Shown piece after piece: positions 24,491 to 34,059 of a stretch of DNA of 64,000 bases. The notes under the pieces are model-generated. The model did not search any database and was not told where the DNA came from. It saw nothing but the letters and a program-made list of their open reading frames with translations. How positions within the stretch are numbered: the stretch's first letter is position 1; every line of letters starts with the position of its first letter. The position numbers and the translations under genes were made by a program. Source of the stretch: Paenibacillus rhizosphaerae (GTDB taxonomy: Bacteria > Bacillota > Bacilli > Paenibacillales > Paenibacillaceae); NCBI RefSeq assembly GCF_014192015.1, contig NZ_JACHXJ010000002.1:744001-808000 (forward strand). Reading direction: 5' to 3'.

Positions 24491-25798
24491 ATGGCTTATC
24501 CTAAGGAACCGAAGATCCACGAACTGGCAGGCAAAATCATCGAGTACGGGCGGCTTGTGCACGAATACGGAGGACGGGGCGTGGCTGATGCCTGGATCGA
24601 CATGGAAGAGAAGATGAAAGAAACGTTGGAGAGGCTGCAGAGCTTACCAATAGACGCCAAGCTTAAGGAGCAGGAACCGGACGATCTGCCATCCATTCGA
24701 GCGCTGCGTGCCGAAGGACCAAGAAGGCTGTGGGGATCGTTCAACAAAGAAGTCTACATGGAAAAGCTGGAAGGGGCCCTCCTCGCCCGTTTTGCCGGAT
24801 GCACGCTGGGGGCGCCGGTCGAATTCTGGGGAGTGAGCGACATGGAGAAATGGGCCGCATATATCGGGGATGCCTTTCCTCCGCGGCATTATTGGTCCAA
24901 AATCAAAAATCCGAATGACGTCCGCTACGGCAAAAGCACCTTTTATGAATATACTTTGGAGGGCTTGACCCAAGTCCCTGTCGATGACGACATTACTTAT
25001 ACGATCCTCGGGCTGCTCATTGCCGAAGAGCACGGTCTCCATTTCACGACAGAGGATGTAGGAAGAAGCTGGCTCAAGTACCTGCCGGTCGCTTGCACTG
25101 CGGAGGAGGTTGCGCTCAACAATCTGAAAGCTGGGATCCCTGCGCTGCAAGCCGCTGATGTGAATAATCCGTTCTGCCAATGGATCGGTGCGGATATTCG
25201 TTCGGACCCGTGGGCTTATATGGCACCGGCCTACCCGGCAAAAGCAGCGGAATACGCTTATCGGGACGCTTATTTGAGCCATCGCAGAAACGGGATCTAC
25301 GGAGAGATGTTTTTCAGTGCAGCGCAATCCGCAGCATTCGCCGTCGATCATCCCGAGCAGGCGCTCCGCATCGGCTTGACCGAAATTCCGAAGGACTGCA
25401 GCCTTTACAAGGATGTGGAATGGGCGCTTGACGCAAGCAGCGGGATTCACGACTACAAAGAAGCCAGAGCGGCGGTTGATGAACGCTTCAAGGGAATGTC
25501 GGGCGTGCATACGAACAACAATGCCTGCTTGACGGTGTTCGGCCTGATGATCGGGGGGACCGATGTGTCCAAGGTGATCTCCGAGACGGTTGCCATGGGA
25601 CTGGACAACGACTGCACGGCGGCGACAGCCGGCAGTATCGTTGGCGCGATCGCCGGGAAATCCGGCGTGCCGGAGCATTGGTATAAGCCGTTTCATGATA
25701 CGGTTACAACGTACATGACGAACGCGGAGAAGTTTAAGATCAGCGACCTGGTCGACAGGTATACGATCCTTGCCGGCAGCACGCATCACGAGGCGTAA
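24491..25798 (+). CDS. ADP-ribosylglycohydrolase-family enzyme (first copy)
   Basis: A 435-residue protein. The magnesium-site signatures of the ADP-ribosylglycohydrolase fold are present: VDDDITYTILGLLIAEE (Asp165-167) and the later GLDNDCTAATAGSIVGAIAG. An N-terminal helical region of about 85 residues precedes the catalytic fold. AAAGGAG with a 9-base gap fixes ATG 24491. No signal peptide is seen, so it acts inside the cell. Members split N- or O-ribosyl bonds, but sequence alone does not show the substrate. Its position beside a sugar transporter and a second family member suggests catabolism of an imported glycoside rather than reversal of protein ADP-ribosylation. Confidence 0.85.
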   Translation: MAYPKEPKIHELAGKIIEYGRLVHEYGGRGVADAWIDMEEKMKETLERLQSLPIDAKLKEQEPDDLPSIRALRAEGPRRLWGSFNKEVYMEKLEGALLARFAGCTLGAPVEFWGVSDMEKWAAYIGDAFPPRHYWSKIKNPNDVRYGKSTFYEYTLEGLTQVPVDDDITYTILGLLIAEEHGLHFTTEDVGRSWLKYLPVACTAEEVALNNLKAGIPALQAADVNNPFCQWIGADIRSDPWAYMAPAYPAKAAEYAYRDAYLSHRRNGIYGEMFFSAAQSAAFAVDHPEQALRIGLTEIPKDCSLYKDVEWALDASSGIHDYKEARAAVDERFKGMSGVHTNNNACLTVFGLMIGGTDVSKVISETVAMGLDNDCTAATAGSIVGAIAGKSGVPEHWYKPFHDTVTTYMTNAEKFKISDLVDRYTILAGSTHHEA

Positions 25799-25872
25799 CT
25801 TGGCGACGTCGGCCGGTAGTCCATTTTAGAATGATCCAGCGTAAATCACCATTTTTTACAAAGGACGGCTTA

Positions 25873-25917
25873 GCAAAACACCACAATCCGGAGTCCTCCG
25901 AATCTGTGGTGTTTTGC
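25873..25917. other. Long stable hairpin between the hydrolase and histidine kinase genes
   Basis: GCAAAACACCACA pairs perfectly with TGTGGTGTTTTGC (13 bp), and CGGAG/CTCCG forms a second stem inside. No T-run follows on the plus strand. It may work as a terminator, an attenuator or an mRNA stabiliser ahead of the kinase. Confidence 0.6.
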
Positions 25918-25968
25918 GTATTCGGCCAGCTCCTTCAGCTAGGTAAGGCAACCAAAGGGGGGATCAAT

Positions 25969-27768
25969 ATATTCAGCACGATCCGGTCTAAGATGGCCGT
26001 TCAGTTCTCGATTCTGTTCCTTGTTTGTTTATGTGTTACCGGGGGAATCTTGTTTCAAAAGACGAAATCCATGCTTCAGGATACGACCATCAAATACATG
26101 CAGGGAACATCCGGGCAGCTAAGCAGACAGATCGACAAACAACTGGATATGGTGGCCAGCAGCGTGAATACGATCATCAGCAACTGGTCATTGCAATCGA
26201 TATTGAATGAACCCGCTCCGTTTCTGTATTACTCCCAAATCCAGCAAATCCAATCGATTATCAAGGATGCTTCCAGTTCAAACGACAGCCTGGCGGCGGT
26301 CCAGATATTTGCGCCCAAATACGGTTATATGGGGTTTAACAATAGCCCGATACAGCCATATGAGATCCGGAAGGTTATTGATCAGTTGACAGACGAAGGA
26401 AGTGTCCCATTTGAAAATGTACAATGGCTTGCTGAGCGTGCCGACTTATCCGGCAATCGCAGTCCCTATATCTACGGCATTAGACGGATGACTAATTTTA
26501 TTGGTCAAGAACCGTTGGGCTTTGTGATGGTGCTCGTTAAAACCCAAGATTTATTCAGGGATTTCGGATATCAGGAAAACACTTTGCAGGAAAATGTTCT
26601 ATTATACGATGATCTGGGTAACGTGATCGCGAGCAAAGGATCTTTGGACGAGGGAGCCGCCAGATATTATTTTGAACGGACAAAGCATCTTCCTTCGGGA
26701 GGTTCTCTCGTGGACCATTCGCCGTTTGGCGAGAATCTCGTTGCACACCATTCGCTGAACCAATCCACATGGCACACGCTCGTCATCCAGCCTGTGTCTT
26801 CGCTGACCGAAAAAATTTCCTATATGAACACGGCTTGGCTGTGGGCCTCTATTATTGTTCTGCTGGTTATCTTCATATGCTCCTGGATTTTATCCCTCCG
26901 AATTACGCTTCCAATCCGCAGAATGCAGCGAGCGATGAAGAAGGTGGAGATCGGCGAGTTTAATCTCGATCTTGAAGAAACCAAGGTCAAGGAAATCAAT
27001 GAGCTGAGCTATTCTTTCAACCGGATGTCCAGAAGAATAGATACGTTGATCCATCAAGTTTACGAAGTGGAAATTGCCCGTCAGACTTCAGAACTTCGCG
27101 AACTGCAAGCGCAAATTAATCCCCACTTTTTATTCAATACGCTCGATTCCGTATACTGGCTGCTCGTTATGAAGGACCAGGAGGAGGCTGCAGGGCTCAT
27201 CGTTGCTTTATCGCGCCTGTTCCGTTATTCCACCGAAGTGCACAGGGATGTGGTCACCATAAGCGAGGAATTCGAACATATCGCCAATTATATGCGTGTA
27301 CAGCAGATCCGTTTCAAAAGCATTCACCTGAAAAGCTGTATCGCTCCCGAAGCCCGTGATTTATCCGTCCTGAAATTGATGATCCAACCCCTTGTGGAAA
27401 ACGCAATTCAACATGGACTTGAGCCATCCGGTCGGGGGGGACAAGTCGAAATCAGGGCGGATATTGACTTTGACGGGAAGCTTGTCATTTCGGTAACGGA
27501 TGACGGAGTAGGTATGGAAGCGGATCTGCTTGAGGGGCTAAGAAACTTGCTGACAAAGCCTGAACGGGGGATAAAGCGCCCTGCAGAAAGTATTGCCCTT
27601 GAGAATATCTACCGCCGAATCCGGCTCTATTACGGGGATGCCGGCACGATGGACATCGATAGTACACCTAAAAGCGGGACTGCAATCATTATCAGGCTTC
27701 CAGCCAGCAAACCCGTTTTTATTAACGGAGGCGAGAATAGGAATCATGAAGATCATTGTGGTGGATGA
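25969..27768 (+). CDS. Two-component sensor histidine kinase, YesM type
   Basis: A membrane sensor kinase of about 599 residues. Order: a transmembrane segment near the start (VQFSILFLVCLCVTGGILF), an extracellular sensor of about 270 residues, a second transmembrane segment (WASIIVLLVIFICSWILSL), a HAMP domain, the His_kinase motif QAQINPHFLFNTLD, and an HATPase domain with QPLVENAIQHGLEP and DDGVGM. The best ribosome site AAAGGGGGG (25954-25962) is six bases before an ATA codon at 25969. ATG 25993 has no site, and an upstream frame from 25831 runs through the hairpin, so an ATA start is proposed. The stop overlaps the response-regulator start by 23 bases. Confidence 0.88.
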   Translation: MFSTIRSKMAVQFSILFLVCLCVTGGILFQKTKSMLQDTTIKYMQGTSGQLSRQIDKQLDMVASSVNTIISNWSLQSILNEPAPFLYYSQIQQIQSIIKDASSSNDSLAAVQIFAPKYGYMGFNNSPIQPYEIRKVIDQLTDEGSVPFENVQWLAERADLSGNRSPYIYGIRRMTNFIGQEPLGFVMVLVKTQDLFRDFGYQENTLQENVLLYDDLGNVIASKGSLDEGAARYYFERTKHLPSGGSLVDHSPFGENLVAHHSLNQSTWHTLVIQPVSSLTEKISYMNTAWLWASIIVLLVIFICSWILSLRITLPIRRMQRAMKKVEIGEFNLDLEETKVKEINELSYSFNRMSRRIDTLIHQVYEVEIARQTSELRELQAQINPHFLFNTLDSVYWLLVMKDQEEAAGLIVALSRLFRYSTEVHRDVVTISEEFEHIANYMRVQQIRFKSIHLKSCIAPEARDLSVLKLMIQPLVENAIQHGLEPSGRGGQVEIRADIDFDGKLVISVTDDGVGMEADLLEGLRNLLTKPERGIKRPAESIALENIYRRIRLYYGDAGTMDIDSTPKSGTAIIIRLPASKPVFINGGENRNHEDHCGG

Positions 27769-28447
27769 TGAAGAGCTGGTTCGGGAAGGCTTGTCACGGC
27801 AACTACGCAAATATCGGCCAAACTGGGCAGTGGAAGGTATCTTTTGCAATGGCCGCGAGGCTCTCGACTATTTGTCCGACCATGCAGTGGACATCATGCT
27901 GACCGATATTCGTATGCCTGTCATGGACGGTCTTGAACTGACAAGTATTACCGCGGAGCGGTATCCCGATTTGAAATCGATCATATTGACGGGGTACGCG
28001 GAGTTTGATTACGCAAGAAGGGCCTTGCGCTCCGGTGTTACTGAATATTTGCTTAAGCCGCTGGAGTACCAGAACATCCTTGAGCTTTTGGACGAAATAG
28101 AGCGTAAATGTACACGAAGTCCCTACCTAAGCAAAATGGACAAGGCTGTGTACTATATCCATGAGCACTATCGGGACAGCGGTTTGACGCTGACCGAAGT
28201 GGCGGAGCAAGTAGATCTGAGTGCGGCACACTTCAGCAGGATGTTCAAGCAAGATCAAGGAGTATCGTTTATACAGTATTTAACCGACCTTCGCATGAAG
28301 CAGGCCGCATTTTTACTGGAGCATACTCCGCTCAAAATTTACGAAGTCGGCCGTGAGGCCGGATACCAAGACTGCCACTACTTTTACAATTTGTTTAAAA
28401 AGCATTATGATATGACGCCCCTTCAATTCCGCGAATCAAAAAATTAA
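27746..28447 (+). CDS. Response regulator, short YesN type (REC-AraC)
   Basis: A 233-residue regulator: a receiver domain (Asp7/Asp8, phospho-acceptor Asp54 in MLTDIRMP, Thr82, Lys104) followed almost directly by an AraC domain (LTLTEVAEQVDLSAAHFSRMFKQDQG and IYEVGREAGYQDCHYFYNLFKKHYDMTP). Typical YesN proteins are 400-550 residues with a long linker that is missing here. GGAGGCG lies upstream of ATG 27746, inside the kinase gene. With the kinase it most likely controls the ABC transporter that begins 150 bases downstream. Confidence 0.92.
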   Translation: MKIIVVDDEELVREGLSRQLRKYRPNWAVEGIFCNGREALDYLSDHAVDIMLTDIRMPVMDGLELTSITAERYPDLKSIILTGYAEFDYARRALRSGVTEYLLKPLEYQNILELLDEIERKCTRSPYLSKMDKAVYYIHEHYRDSGLTLTEVAEQVDLSAAHFSRMFKQDQGVSFIQYLTDLRMKQAAFLLEHTPLKIYEVGREAGYQDCHYFYNLFKKHYDMTPLQFRESKN

Positions 28448-28503
28448 ACCGAAATCGCAAATCTTTCATACTGTCGGCCTCGTTTTCCGTCTGTTAAGCT
28501 TTT

Positions 28504-28517
28504 TGTAAGCGCTTAAG
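28504..28517. promoter_or_regulatory. Candidate CcpA cre site
   Basis: TGTAAGCGCTTAAG fits the catabolite-responsive-element consensus TGWAANCGNTNWCA at 12 of 14 positions; the last two differ. It lies about 85 bases upstream of the binding-protein gene, consistent with carbon catabolite control. Confidence 0.5.
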
Positions 28518-28600
28518 TTTATATGCTGCAGCAGGATAAACCTTTCTTTTAAACATGAATTTTTTAAGATGAGGAAGTTGATCGCGGGAGGGGTAGCACA

Positions 28601-29875
28601 ATGAAAAAGTTTGGTGTGGGGCTGGCTGTCATCGTATTGCTGGCCGGGCTTTTGAGCGGGTGCAGCAAGGGTGAAGTGACCGGTAATCCGGATACCGCAG
28701 GCGGGAAACAGACCGTCATCCGCATGGCCGTTAGCGGCAGTGAGCAGGAGAAGCAGCTTCGTTATGAAACGGCCAACCTGTTTATGAAGGAGCATCCTGA
28801 CATCAAAATCGAATGGGTGGATATCGGCACGGAACGGTATCAGAAAACGCTGACCTTAATCTCTGGCGGGAACGCCCCGGATATATTGTACATCAACGAA
28901 TGGACGGTTCCTCTTGCCAAGCGAGACGTACTTTTGCCGCTGGATGATTATATAAACAAGGACCCGGACTTCAATCTGGGTGAGTTCTATCCATCCGTCA
29001 TCGACGCTTATAAGGTCGACGGCAAGCTATACGGCATACCTCAGGAGATTTCACCATATGTCATTTTTTACAACAAAGACCTTTTTGATAAGGCTAACCT
29101 GCCATACCCGAAGGACAATTGGACCGAGGAGCAGTTTTTGGAAACGGCGTCCAAATTAACGGACCCGGCCAACAAAAGGTACGGATATTTGTACGAAAAT
29201 TTCGGTGCTCCGCTCGACGGGTTTCTGACCCGCAATAATGTAGAGTTGTATGCTGATCCCGCAAATACCCATCTGGATTCGCCTGAGGCGTTAGAAACGT
29301 TGACGATGCTCAAAAAAATGGTGGTTGACGACCATGTATCGCCAAGTCCCTCGGAGCAGCAGGCGGCCGGACAAGGTAGCGATGCGCAATTCAGAAACCA
29401 GCAGGTGGCCATGATATCTTCTGGAATGTGGTATCTACCGACCTTCAAGAAGGATCCGTTGCCCTTTAAATGGGATGTGGTGAGGATGCCGGCCAAGCAA
29501 AATCAGCAGACCAAGGTGGGGGCCTTGAGCTGGTCCATTTCAAAGAGTACCAAGCATCCGGAGGCCGCGTGGGAAGTTCTGAAGTTCTTTGTCGGTGCAG
29601 AGGGCATGAAAATTGTCGCTAAATATAACATGGCTCTGCCTGCATCGTCCAACGCCGAGGCGAATCAACTCATTCTGGACTCAGCTTTCCCGGAAAACGT
29701 TAAAGCGTTTGTTGACAGTGCTCCTGACGTCCGGATGACTGAATTTATGAATGGCCGTTACTCCGAAATCAGCGACGCGGTCAAGGAAATTGTCGATCGC
29801 ATGATGCTTGGACAATTGACGCCCGAGCAAGCCAGGCAGGAACTGATCGCTAAAGTTAATGAAAAATCTTCATGA
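28601..29875 (+). CDS. ABC sugar transporter, solute-binding lipoprotein (second system)
   Basis: A 424-residue COG1653-type binding protein. The LLSGC lipobox puts the lipidated cysteine at residue 21. Family pieces include RYQKTLTLISGGNAPDILYINEW and LSWSISKSTKHPEAAWEVLKFFVG. GGGAGGGG lies eight bases before the ATG. It is preceded by a two-component pair and a cre-like site and followed by two permeases. The ligand is unknown. The flanking ADP-ribosylglycohydrolase-family genes suggest a ribose-containing or related glycoside. Confidence 0.93.
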   Translation: MKKFGVGLAVIVLLAGLLSGCSKGEVTGNPDTAGGKQTVIRMAVSGSEQEKQLRYETANLFMKEHPDIKIEWVDIGTERYQKTLTLISGGNAPDILYINEWTVPLAKRDVLLPLDDYINKDPDFNLGEFYPSVIDAYKVDGKLYGIPQEISPYVIFYNKDLFDKANLPYPKDNWTEEQFLETASKLTDPANKRYGYLYENFGAPLDGFLTRNNVELYADPANTHLDSPEALETLTMLKKMVVDDHVSPSPSEQQAAGQGSDAQFRNQQVAMISSGMWYLPTFKKDPLPFKWDVVRMPAKQNQQTKVGALSWSISKSTKHPEAAWEVLKFFVGAEGMKIVAKYNMALPASSNAEANQLILDSAFPENVKAFVDSAPDVRMTEFMNGRYSEISDAVKEIVDRMMLGQLTPEQARQELIAKVNEKSS

Positions 29876-29968
29876 TTGTGCGGGAGCCCGGGCAGATCCT
29901 GCCGATTACCGATATCGATCGGATGAAGGGTTCTTTCCTTTTGGCCTGAACAGGAGGCGAGTCATCGT

Positions 29969-30838
29969 ATGGTGAGAAAAGAGACGGCATGGGGTTATTT
30001 TTTCATCGCCCCGATGATGATAGGTTTTGCCGTGTTTATGCTCTATCCGTTTGTGTATTCTTTTTACCTGAGTCTGACTTCTTCGGACGGGATTGTCGCA
30101 CCGAAATTTATCGGTTTTGACAACTATGCAAAGCTGCTCAAAGATACAACGTTTCTTCGTTCGCTCAGGGTAACGCTTTATTTTACATTGGTAACGGTGC
30201 CGGTTGGTGCGGCGTTGTCGCTGCTAGCAGCCATGCTGCTCAATATCAAAATGCGCTTCGTCACTTGGTACCGGACCGCCTTTTTTCTACCTGTCATTAC
30301 ATCCATGGTCGCGATAGCCACCGTTTGGAAATGGCTCTACAATACCGACTATGGCTTAATCAACAGCATTTTTGCCGCCCTCGGATTATATGAACCGCCG
30401 TGGCTGGCCAGCGCAAAATGGGCACTGCCCTCGATTATGATCATGAGCATTTGGAAAGGGATCGGTTTTAATATGGTCATCTTTCTAGCTGGTCTCCAAG
30501 GGATTTCGCCTTCGCTGTATGAATCCGCGAAGATCGACGGAGCCGGAGCTTTCCGGCGCTTCACGAACATTACGTTCCCGTTGCTTCGTCACACTACCGT
30601 ATTTGTTGTCATAATGTCGATCATCAGTTCGTTTCAGGTATTTGACCAGGTATACGTTATGACACAAGGCGGTCCGGCCAAATCGACTTCGGTTGTCGTG
30701 TATTACATTTATCAGAACGCTTTTCAATTTTTTCAGCAGGGCTATGCATCAGCCATGGCGTATGTACTTTTTGCCATCATTTTTATCGTGACGCTGCTGC
30801 AGACCCGGCTGGCCAAGAACAAGGATGTAGACGGGTGA
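29969..30838 (+). CDS. ABC sugar transporter permease, MalF/UgpA type (second system)
   Basis: A 289-residue permease that starts almost directly with a hydrophobic segment (WGYFFIAPMMIGFAVFMLYPF). The EAA loop is YESAKIDGAGAFRRFTNITFPLL. AGGAGGCG precedes the ATG. It follows the binding-protein gene by 93 bases, and its stop lies inside the ribosome site of the next permease gene. No dedicated ATPase gene is present, so a shared multi-sugar ATPase is expected. Confidence 0.93.
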   Translation: MVRKETAWGYFFIAPMMIGFAVFMLYPFVYSFYLSLTSSDGIVAPKFIGFDNYAKLLKDTTFLRSLRVTLYFTLVTVPVGAALSLLAAMLLNIKMRFVTWYRTAFFLPVITSMVAIATVWKWLYNTDYGLINSIFAALGLYEPPWLASAKWALPSIMIMSIWKGIGFNMVIFLAGLQGISPSLYESAKIDGAGAFRRFTNITFPLLRHTTVFVVIMSIISSFQVFDQVYVMTQGGPAKSTSVVVYYIYQNAFQFFQQGYASAMAYVLFAIIFIVTLLQTRLAKNKDVDG

Positions 30839-30854
30839 AAGGAGACCCAGGGAG

Positions 30855-31712
30855 ATGGATATTAAACAAGAGAATCGTGCGGGGAAACCGAGAAGAAAAA
30901 TTCTGAAAGCGGTCTTGCTGCATATCGTGATGGTCATCCTTTCATTCCTGATGATTACGCCATTTCTATGGATGGTGTCTACATCACTGAAAAATATGAA
31001 CGAAATGTATGCCATTCCGCCAATCTGGATTCCGCGAGAAGTCATGTGGAGCAATTATCGGTATATGTTCGAATCCGCGCCGTGGCTCCTTTATTTCTTC
31101 AACACGGTAAAGGTCACCGGACTTGTAGTTGTAGGGCAATTAGTCGTTTGTTCCATGGCGGCTTTCGCTTTTTCGAGGTTGCGGTTTCCAGGCAGGGACG
31201 CGCTGTTTTTCATGCTGTTAGGCACGATGATGATTCCGTATCATGTGACGATGATTCCTACGTTTCAAATTTTACGGAGGCTGGGTTGGCTTGACACCCA
31301 TCAGGCATTGATCGTTCCGGCGCTGTCTGCTGCATTTGGCGTGTTCCTGCTAAGGCAATTTTTCATGACGCTGCCCAGAGAGCTGGAACAGGCAGCGATG
31401 ATTGACGGATGCGGCTATCCCCGGATATTCCTGAATGTGATTCTGCCCAATGCGAAGCCGGCGCTGACTACGCTTGCGATCTTTACGTTCATGGGAACCT
31501 GGAATGATTTTCTCGGACCTCTCATTTATTTGAATTCGGATCATTTGAAGACTTTAACGCTGGGTCTTGCTACATTTCAGGGTGTGTATACCAACCAGTG
31601 GAACTACATGATGGCGGGGGCTCTAATTGTCTCGCTCCCTATTCTCATCGTCTATATGTTTGCACAAAGGTATTTTGTCCAGGGAATCGTCATGAGCGGG
31701 TTAAAGGAATAA
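30855..31712 (+). CDS. ABC sugar transporter permease, MalG/UgpE type (second system)
   Basis: A 285-residue partner permease with the MMIPYHVTMIPTFQIL motif and the EAA loop LEQAAMIDGCGYPRIFLNVILPNAKP. AAAGGAG overlaps the stop of the upstream gene. It is followed after 81 bases by the larger ADP-ribosylglycohydrolase-family gene, which is probably co-transcribed. Confidence 0.93.
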   Translation: MDIKQENRAGKPRRKILKAVLLHIVMVILSFLMITPFLWMVSTSLKNMNEMYAIPPIWIPREVMWSNYRYMFESAPWLLYFFNTVKVTGLVVVGQLVVCSMAAFAFSRLRFPGRDALFFMLLGTMMIPYHVTMIPTFQILRRLGWLDTHQALIVPALSAAFGVFLLRQFFMTLPRELEQAAMIDGCGYPRIFLNVILPNAKPALTTLAIFTFMGTWNDFLGPLIYLNSDHLKTLTLGLATFQGVYTNQWNYMMAGALIVSLPILIVYMFAQRYFVQGIVMSGLKE

Positions 31713-31727
31713 GCACGGTTAGAAATG

Positions 31728-31746
31728 GAAATGCAGAATGCATTTC
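31728..31746. other. Small inverted repeat before the second hydrolase gene
   Basis: GAAATGCA and TGCATTTC arms flank GAA. Imperfect outer pairing ATGGAA/TTCCAT extends it. It may fold in the mRNA of the permease-hydrolase spacer. Confidence 0.4.
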
Positions 31747-31793
31747 GCTTCCATGCGCTTTGCAGAAAATATGATCCAATGGAGGAATGCGGC

Positions 31794-33935
31794 ATGACCA
31801 ACCATTCGATGCCTGAAAATTATGTGGAAAAAGTATATGCCGGTTGGCTGGGGAAAGTCATCGGCGTGCGGCACGGCGGAAACATCGAGGGATGGACCTA
31901 TGAGCAGATCGAGCGAACATATGGCGAAATTTCGACCTATCTTCACCAATTCATTAATTTCGCCGCGGACGACGATACGAATGGACCGATGTTTTTTCTA
32001 CGGGCATTGGAGGATTACACGCATACCACTGGGATTACGCCGGAGCAGATCGGATTGACCTGGCTCAACTATGCCCCGGATGGGCACGGTTTTTACTGGT
32101 GGGGAGGGTATGGTGTCTCGACCGAACATACCGCCTATATGAATTTGAAAAGCGGTATAACGGCGCCGCGTTCCGGTTCGATCGAGCAGAACGGAGCGGC
32201 GGTGGCAGAGCAGATCGGAGGGCAAATTTTTATCGACGTCTGGGGATTAATTACTCCCGGTAATCCACGGTTGGCCGCGGAATATGCGGAAAAGGCCGCC
32301 AGCGTGTCCCACGACGGCAACGGCAAATACGGTGGCATGTTTATTGCAGCTTGTATCGCTTCGGCATTTGTCAGAAAGACGATCGGCGAGGTGATACGCG
32401 ACGGTTTGCAGGTTATACCCGAATTTTGTGAGCTTAGCCGCATGATCAGGCATGTCATGGAATTCCACCAACTGCATCAGGGCTCGTGGAGAGAAGCGTT
32501 CGAATTCGTGAAAGAAAATTACGGTTATCACCTGTATCCTGGCAATTGCCACATTATTCCGAACTCGGCCGTTATAATCCTCTCGCTATTGTATGGAGAA
32601 GGCGACTTTTCACGAACGATCAATATTTGCAATATGTGCGGCTGGGATACGGATTGCAATGTGGCGAACGTAGGAACCATTACTGGCGTTCTCAATGGAT
32701 TATCGGGAATCGACGAAAGCTGGAGGCAGCCGCTTCATGATTTTTTATGCTGTTCTAGCGTGATCGGTACGTTGAATATGATGGATTTGCCTTGGTGTAC
32801 TGCGTACATCGCCCGGTTCGGTTATGCGATCGCCGAATTGGAGCCGCCGGAAAGATGGAAATCAATCCTGGAGGGCACGTCCGCCCGATTTCATTTTGAA
32901 TTACCCGGATCGACGCATGCCTTCCGCACCGATTCTGATGATCCTTCCAGAAATATAACGGCCACAGTAGGTAACAGCACAGAAGAAGCCTATTCCGGGG
33001 AACGCTCCCTCAAGGTAACGTTTGATCGGGTCAAGGGAGGCTACGGCTACCGAGTCTTTCACCAGACTTATTATCGGCCGGAGGATTTTAACGACAGCCG
33101 TTATGATCCCGCATTTTCTCCGCTCCTGTACCCTGGGCAACGGGTTGAGTCCCAGATAAAGCTGGCGAGTTATATTAGTATCCCGGTAAAGGCGAGAATG
33201 TTCGTAAAAGACGTAAACGAGGATCGCCGCCATTATGGTCCTACCGTTGAATTAGAACCAGACACCTGGACGCATTTGGCGTTCGATATTCCTAAGCTTG
33301 GAAATGCGTGTATCGGCCAAGCGGGAATAGAGTTCGTTCCGTCGGCAGGTCGCAATTCCCCGCTCGTAATTTATGTGGATGATGTGGATTACGGTGGCAC
33401 TCCTGAATATTCGATTGATTTCGGCCGGGAACGTATGGAGTATTGGAATCCGGTTCACATGGAGGTAAGCCAGTGCACTTACTTAAGAGGGTACTGGACG
33501 CTGGAAAACGGCGCACTAAGCGGAAGCTACAACGGGGAACCTGCGGAATGTTATACGGGTAGTCTGGAGTGGCGGGATTATGTTATGAAGGCCGTCGTTC
33601 AGCCGAAAACCGGACTCCATCATTTGATCCAGGTTAGGGTTCAGGGTGGGATCCATTCCTATGCCGCCGGCTTTTCCGGTGAGAGTAAATTGGTATTGTA
33701 CAAAAATGAGAATGGATACCGTGAGCTCGCGGTTGTTGAGTGTGAGTGGGAGTTTGATTGTGAGTATGAACTGGAAATAAGGGCTGCCGGCAATGAGCTG
33801 ACGGTCACGCTAGACGGAATCAAACGTATCAAGTATGCCGATGATGACCATCCGTACCTTCATGGACAGATCGGGTTCGCCAACATGAAGGGAAGCCGCA
33901 CCTACTATAAGCGGTTTGCGGTATCTCAACCTTAA
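31794..33935 (+). CDS. ADP-ribosylglycohydrolase-family enzyme with C-terminal beta-sandwich (second copy)
   Basis: A protein of about 713 residues. The first 340 residues hold the fold, with FAADDDTNGPMFF (Asp59-61) and NMCGWDTDCNVANVGTITG as the metal motifs. The remaining half is beta-rich: one segment (about 390-560) resembles a carbohydrate-binding jelly roll, and the last 170 residues (GALSGSYNGEPAECYTGS to the end) resemble the LamG/DUF1080-like module found on glycosidases. GGAGGA seven bases upstream sets ATG 31794. There is no signal peptide. Carbohydrate-type accessory domains on this fold argue for a glycoside rather than a protein substrate. The reaction is unknown. Confidence 0.83.
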   Translation: MTNHSMPENYVEKVYAGWLGKVIGVRHGGNIEGWTYEQIERTYGEISTYLHQFINFAADDDTNGPMFFLRALEDYTHTTGITPEQIGLTWLNYAPDGHGFYWWGGYGVSTEHTAYMNLKSGITAPRSGSIEQNGAAVAEQIGGQIFIDVWGLITPGNPRLAAEYAEKAASVSHDGNGKYGGMFIAACIASAFVRKTIGEVIRDGLQVIPEFCELSRMIRHVMEFHQLHQGSWREAFEFVKENYGYHLYPGNCHIIPNSAVIILSLLYGEGDFSRTINICNMCGWDTDCNVANVGTITGVLNGLSGIDESWRQPLHDFLCCSSVIGTLNMMDLPWCTAYIARFGYAIAELEPPERWKSILEGTSARFHFELPGSTHAFRTDSDDPSRNITATVGNSTEEAYSGERSLKVTFDRVKGGYGYRVFHQTYYRPEDFNDSRYDPAFSPLLYPGQRVESQIKLASYISIPVKARMFVKDVNEDRRHYGPTVELEPDTWTHLAFDIPKLGNACIGQAGIEFVPSAGRNSPLVIYVDDVDYGGTPEYSIDFGRERMEYWNPVHMEVSQCTYLRGYWTLENGALSGSYNGEPAECYTGSLEWRDYVMKAVVQPKTGLHHLIQVRVQGGIHSYAAGFSGESKLVLYKNENGYRELAVVECEWEFDCEYELEIRAAGNELTVTLDGIKRIKYADDDHPYLHGQIGFANMKGSRTYYKRFAVSQP

Positions 33936-34059
33936 AACCCGCAAACATAATGATATCAAATCCATCCACGAATTATGCCCTTGGATCCATGGACAACCGG
34001 CGGAGGATCGGAAACAATGGGGGAAACGGTGTCCAATCAACCGGGAGAGGTGGAAAAGG

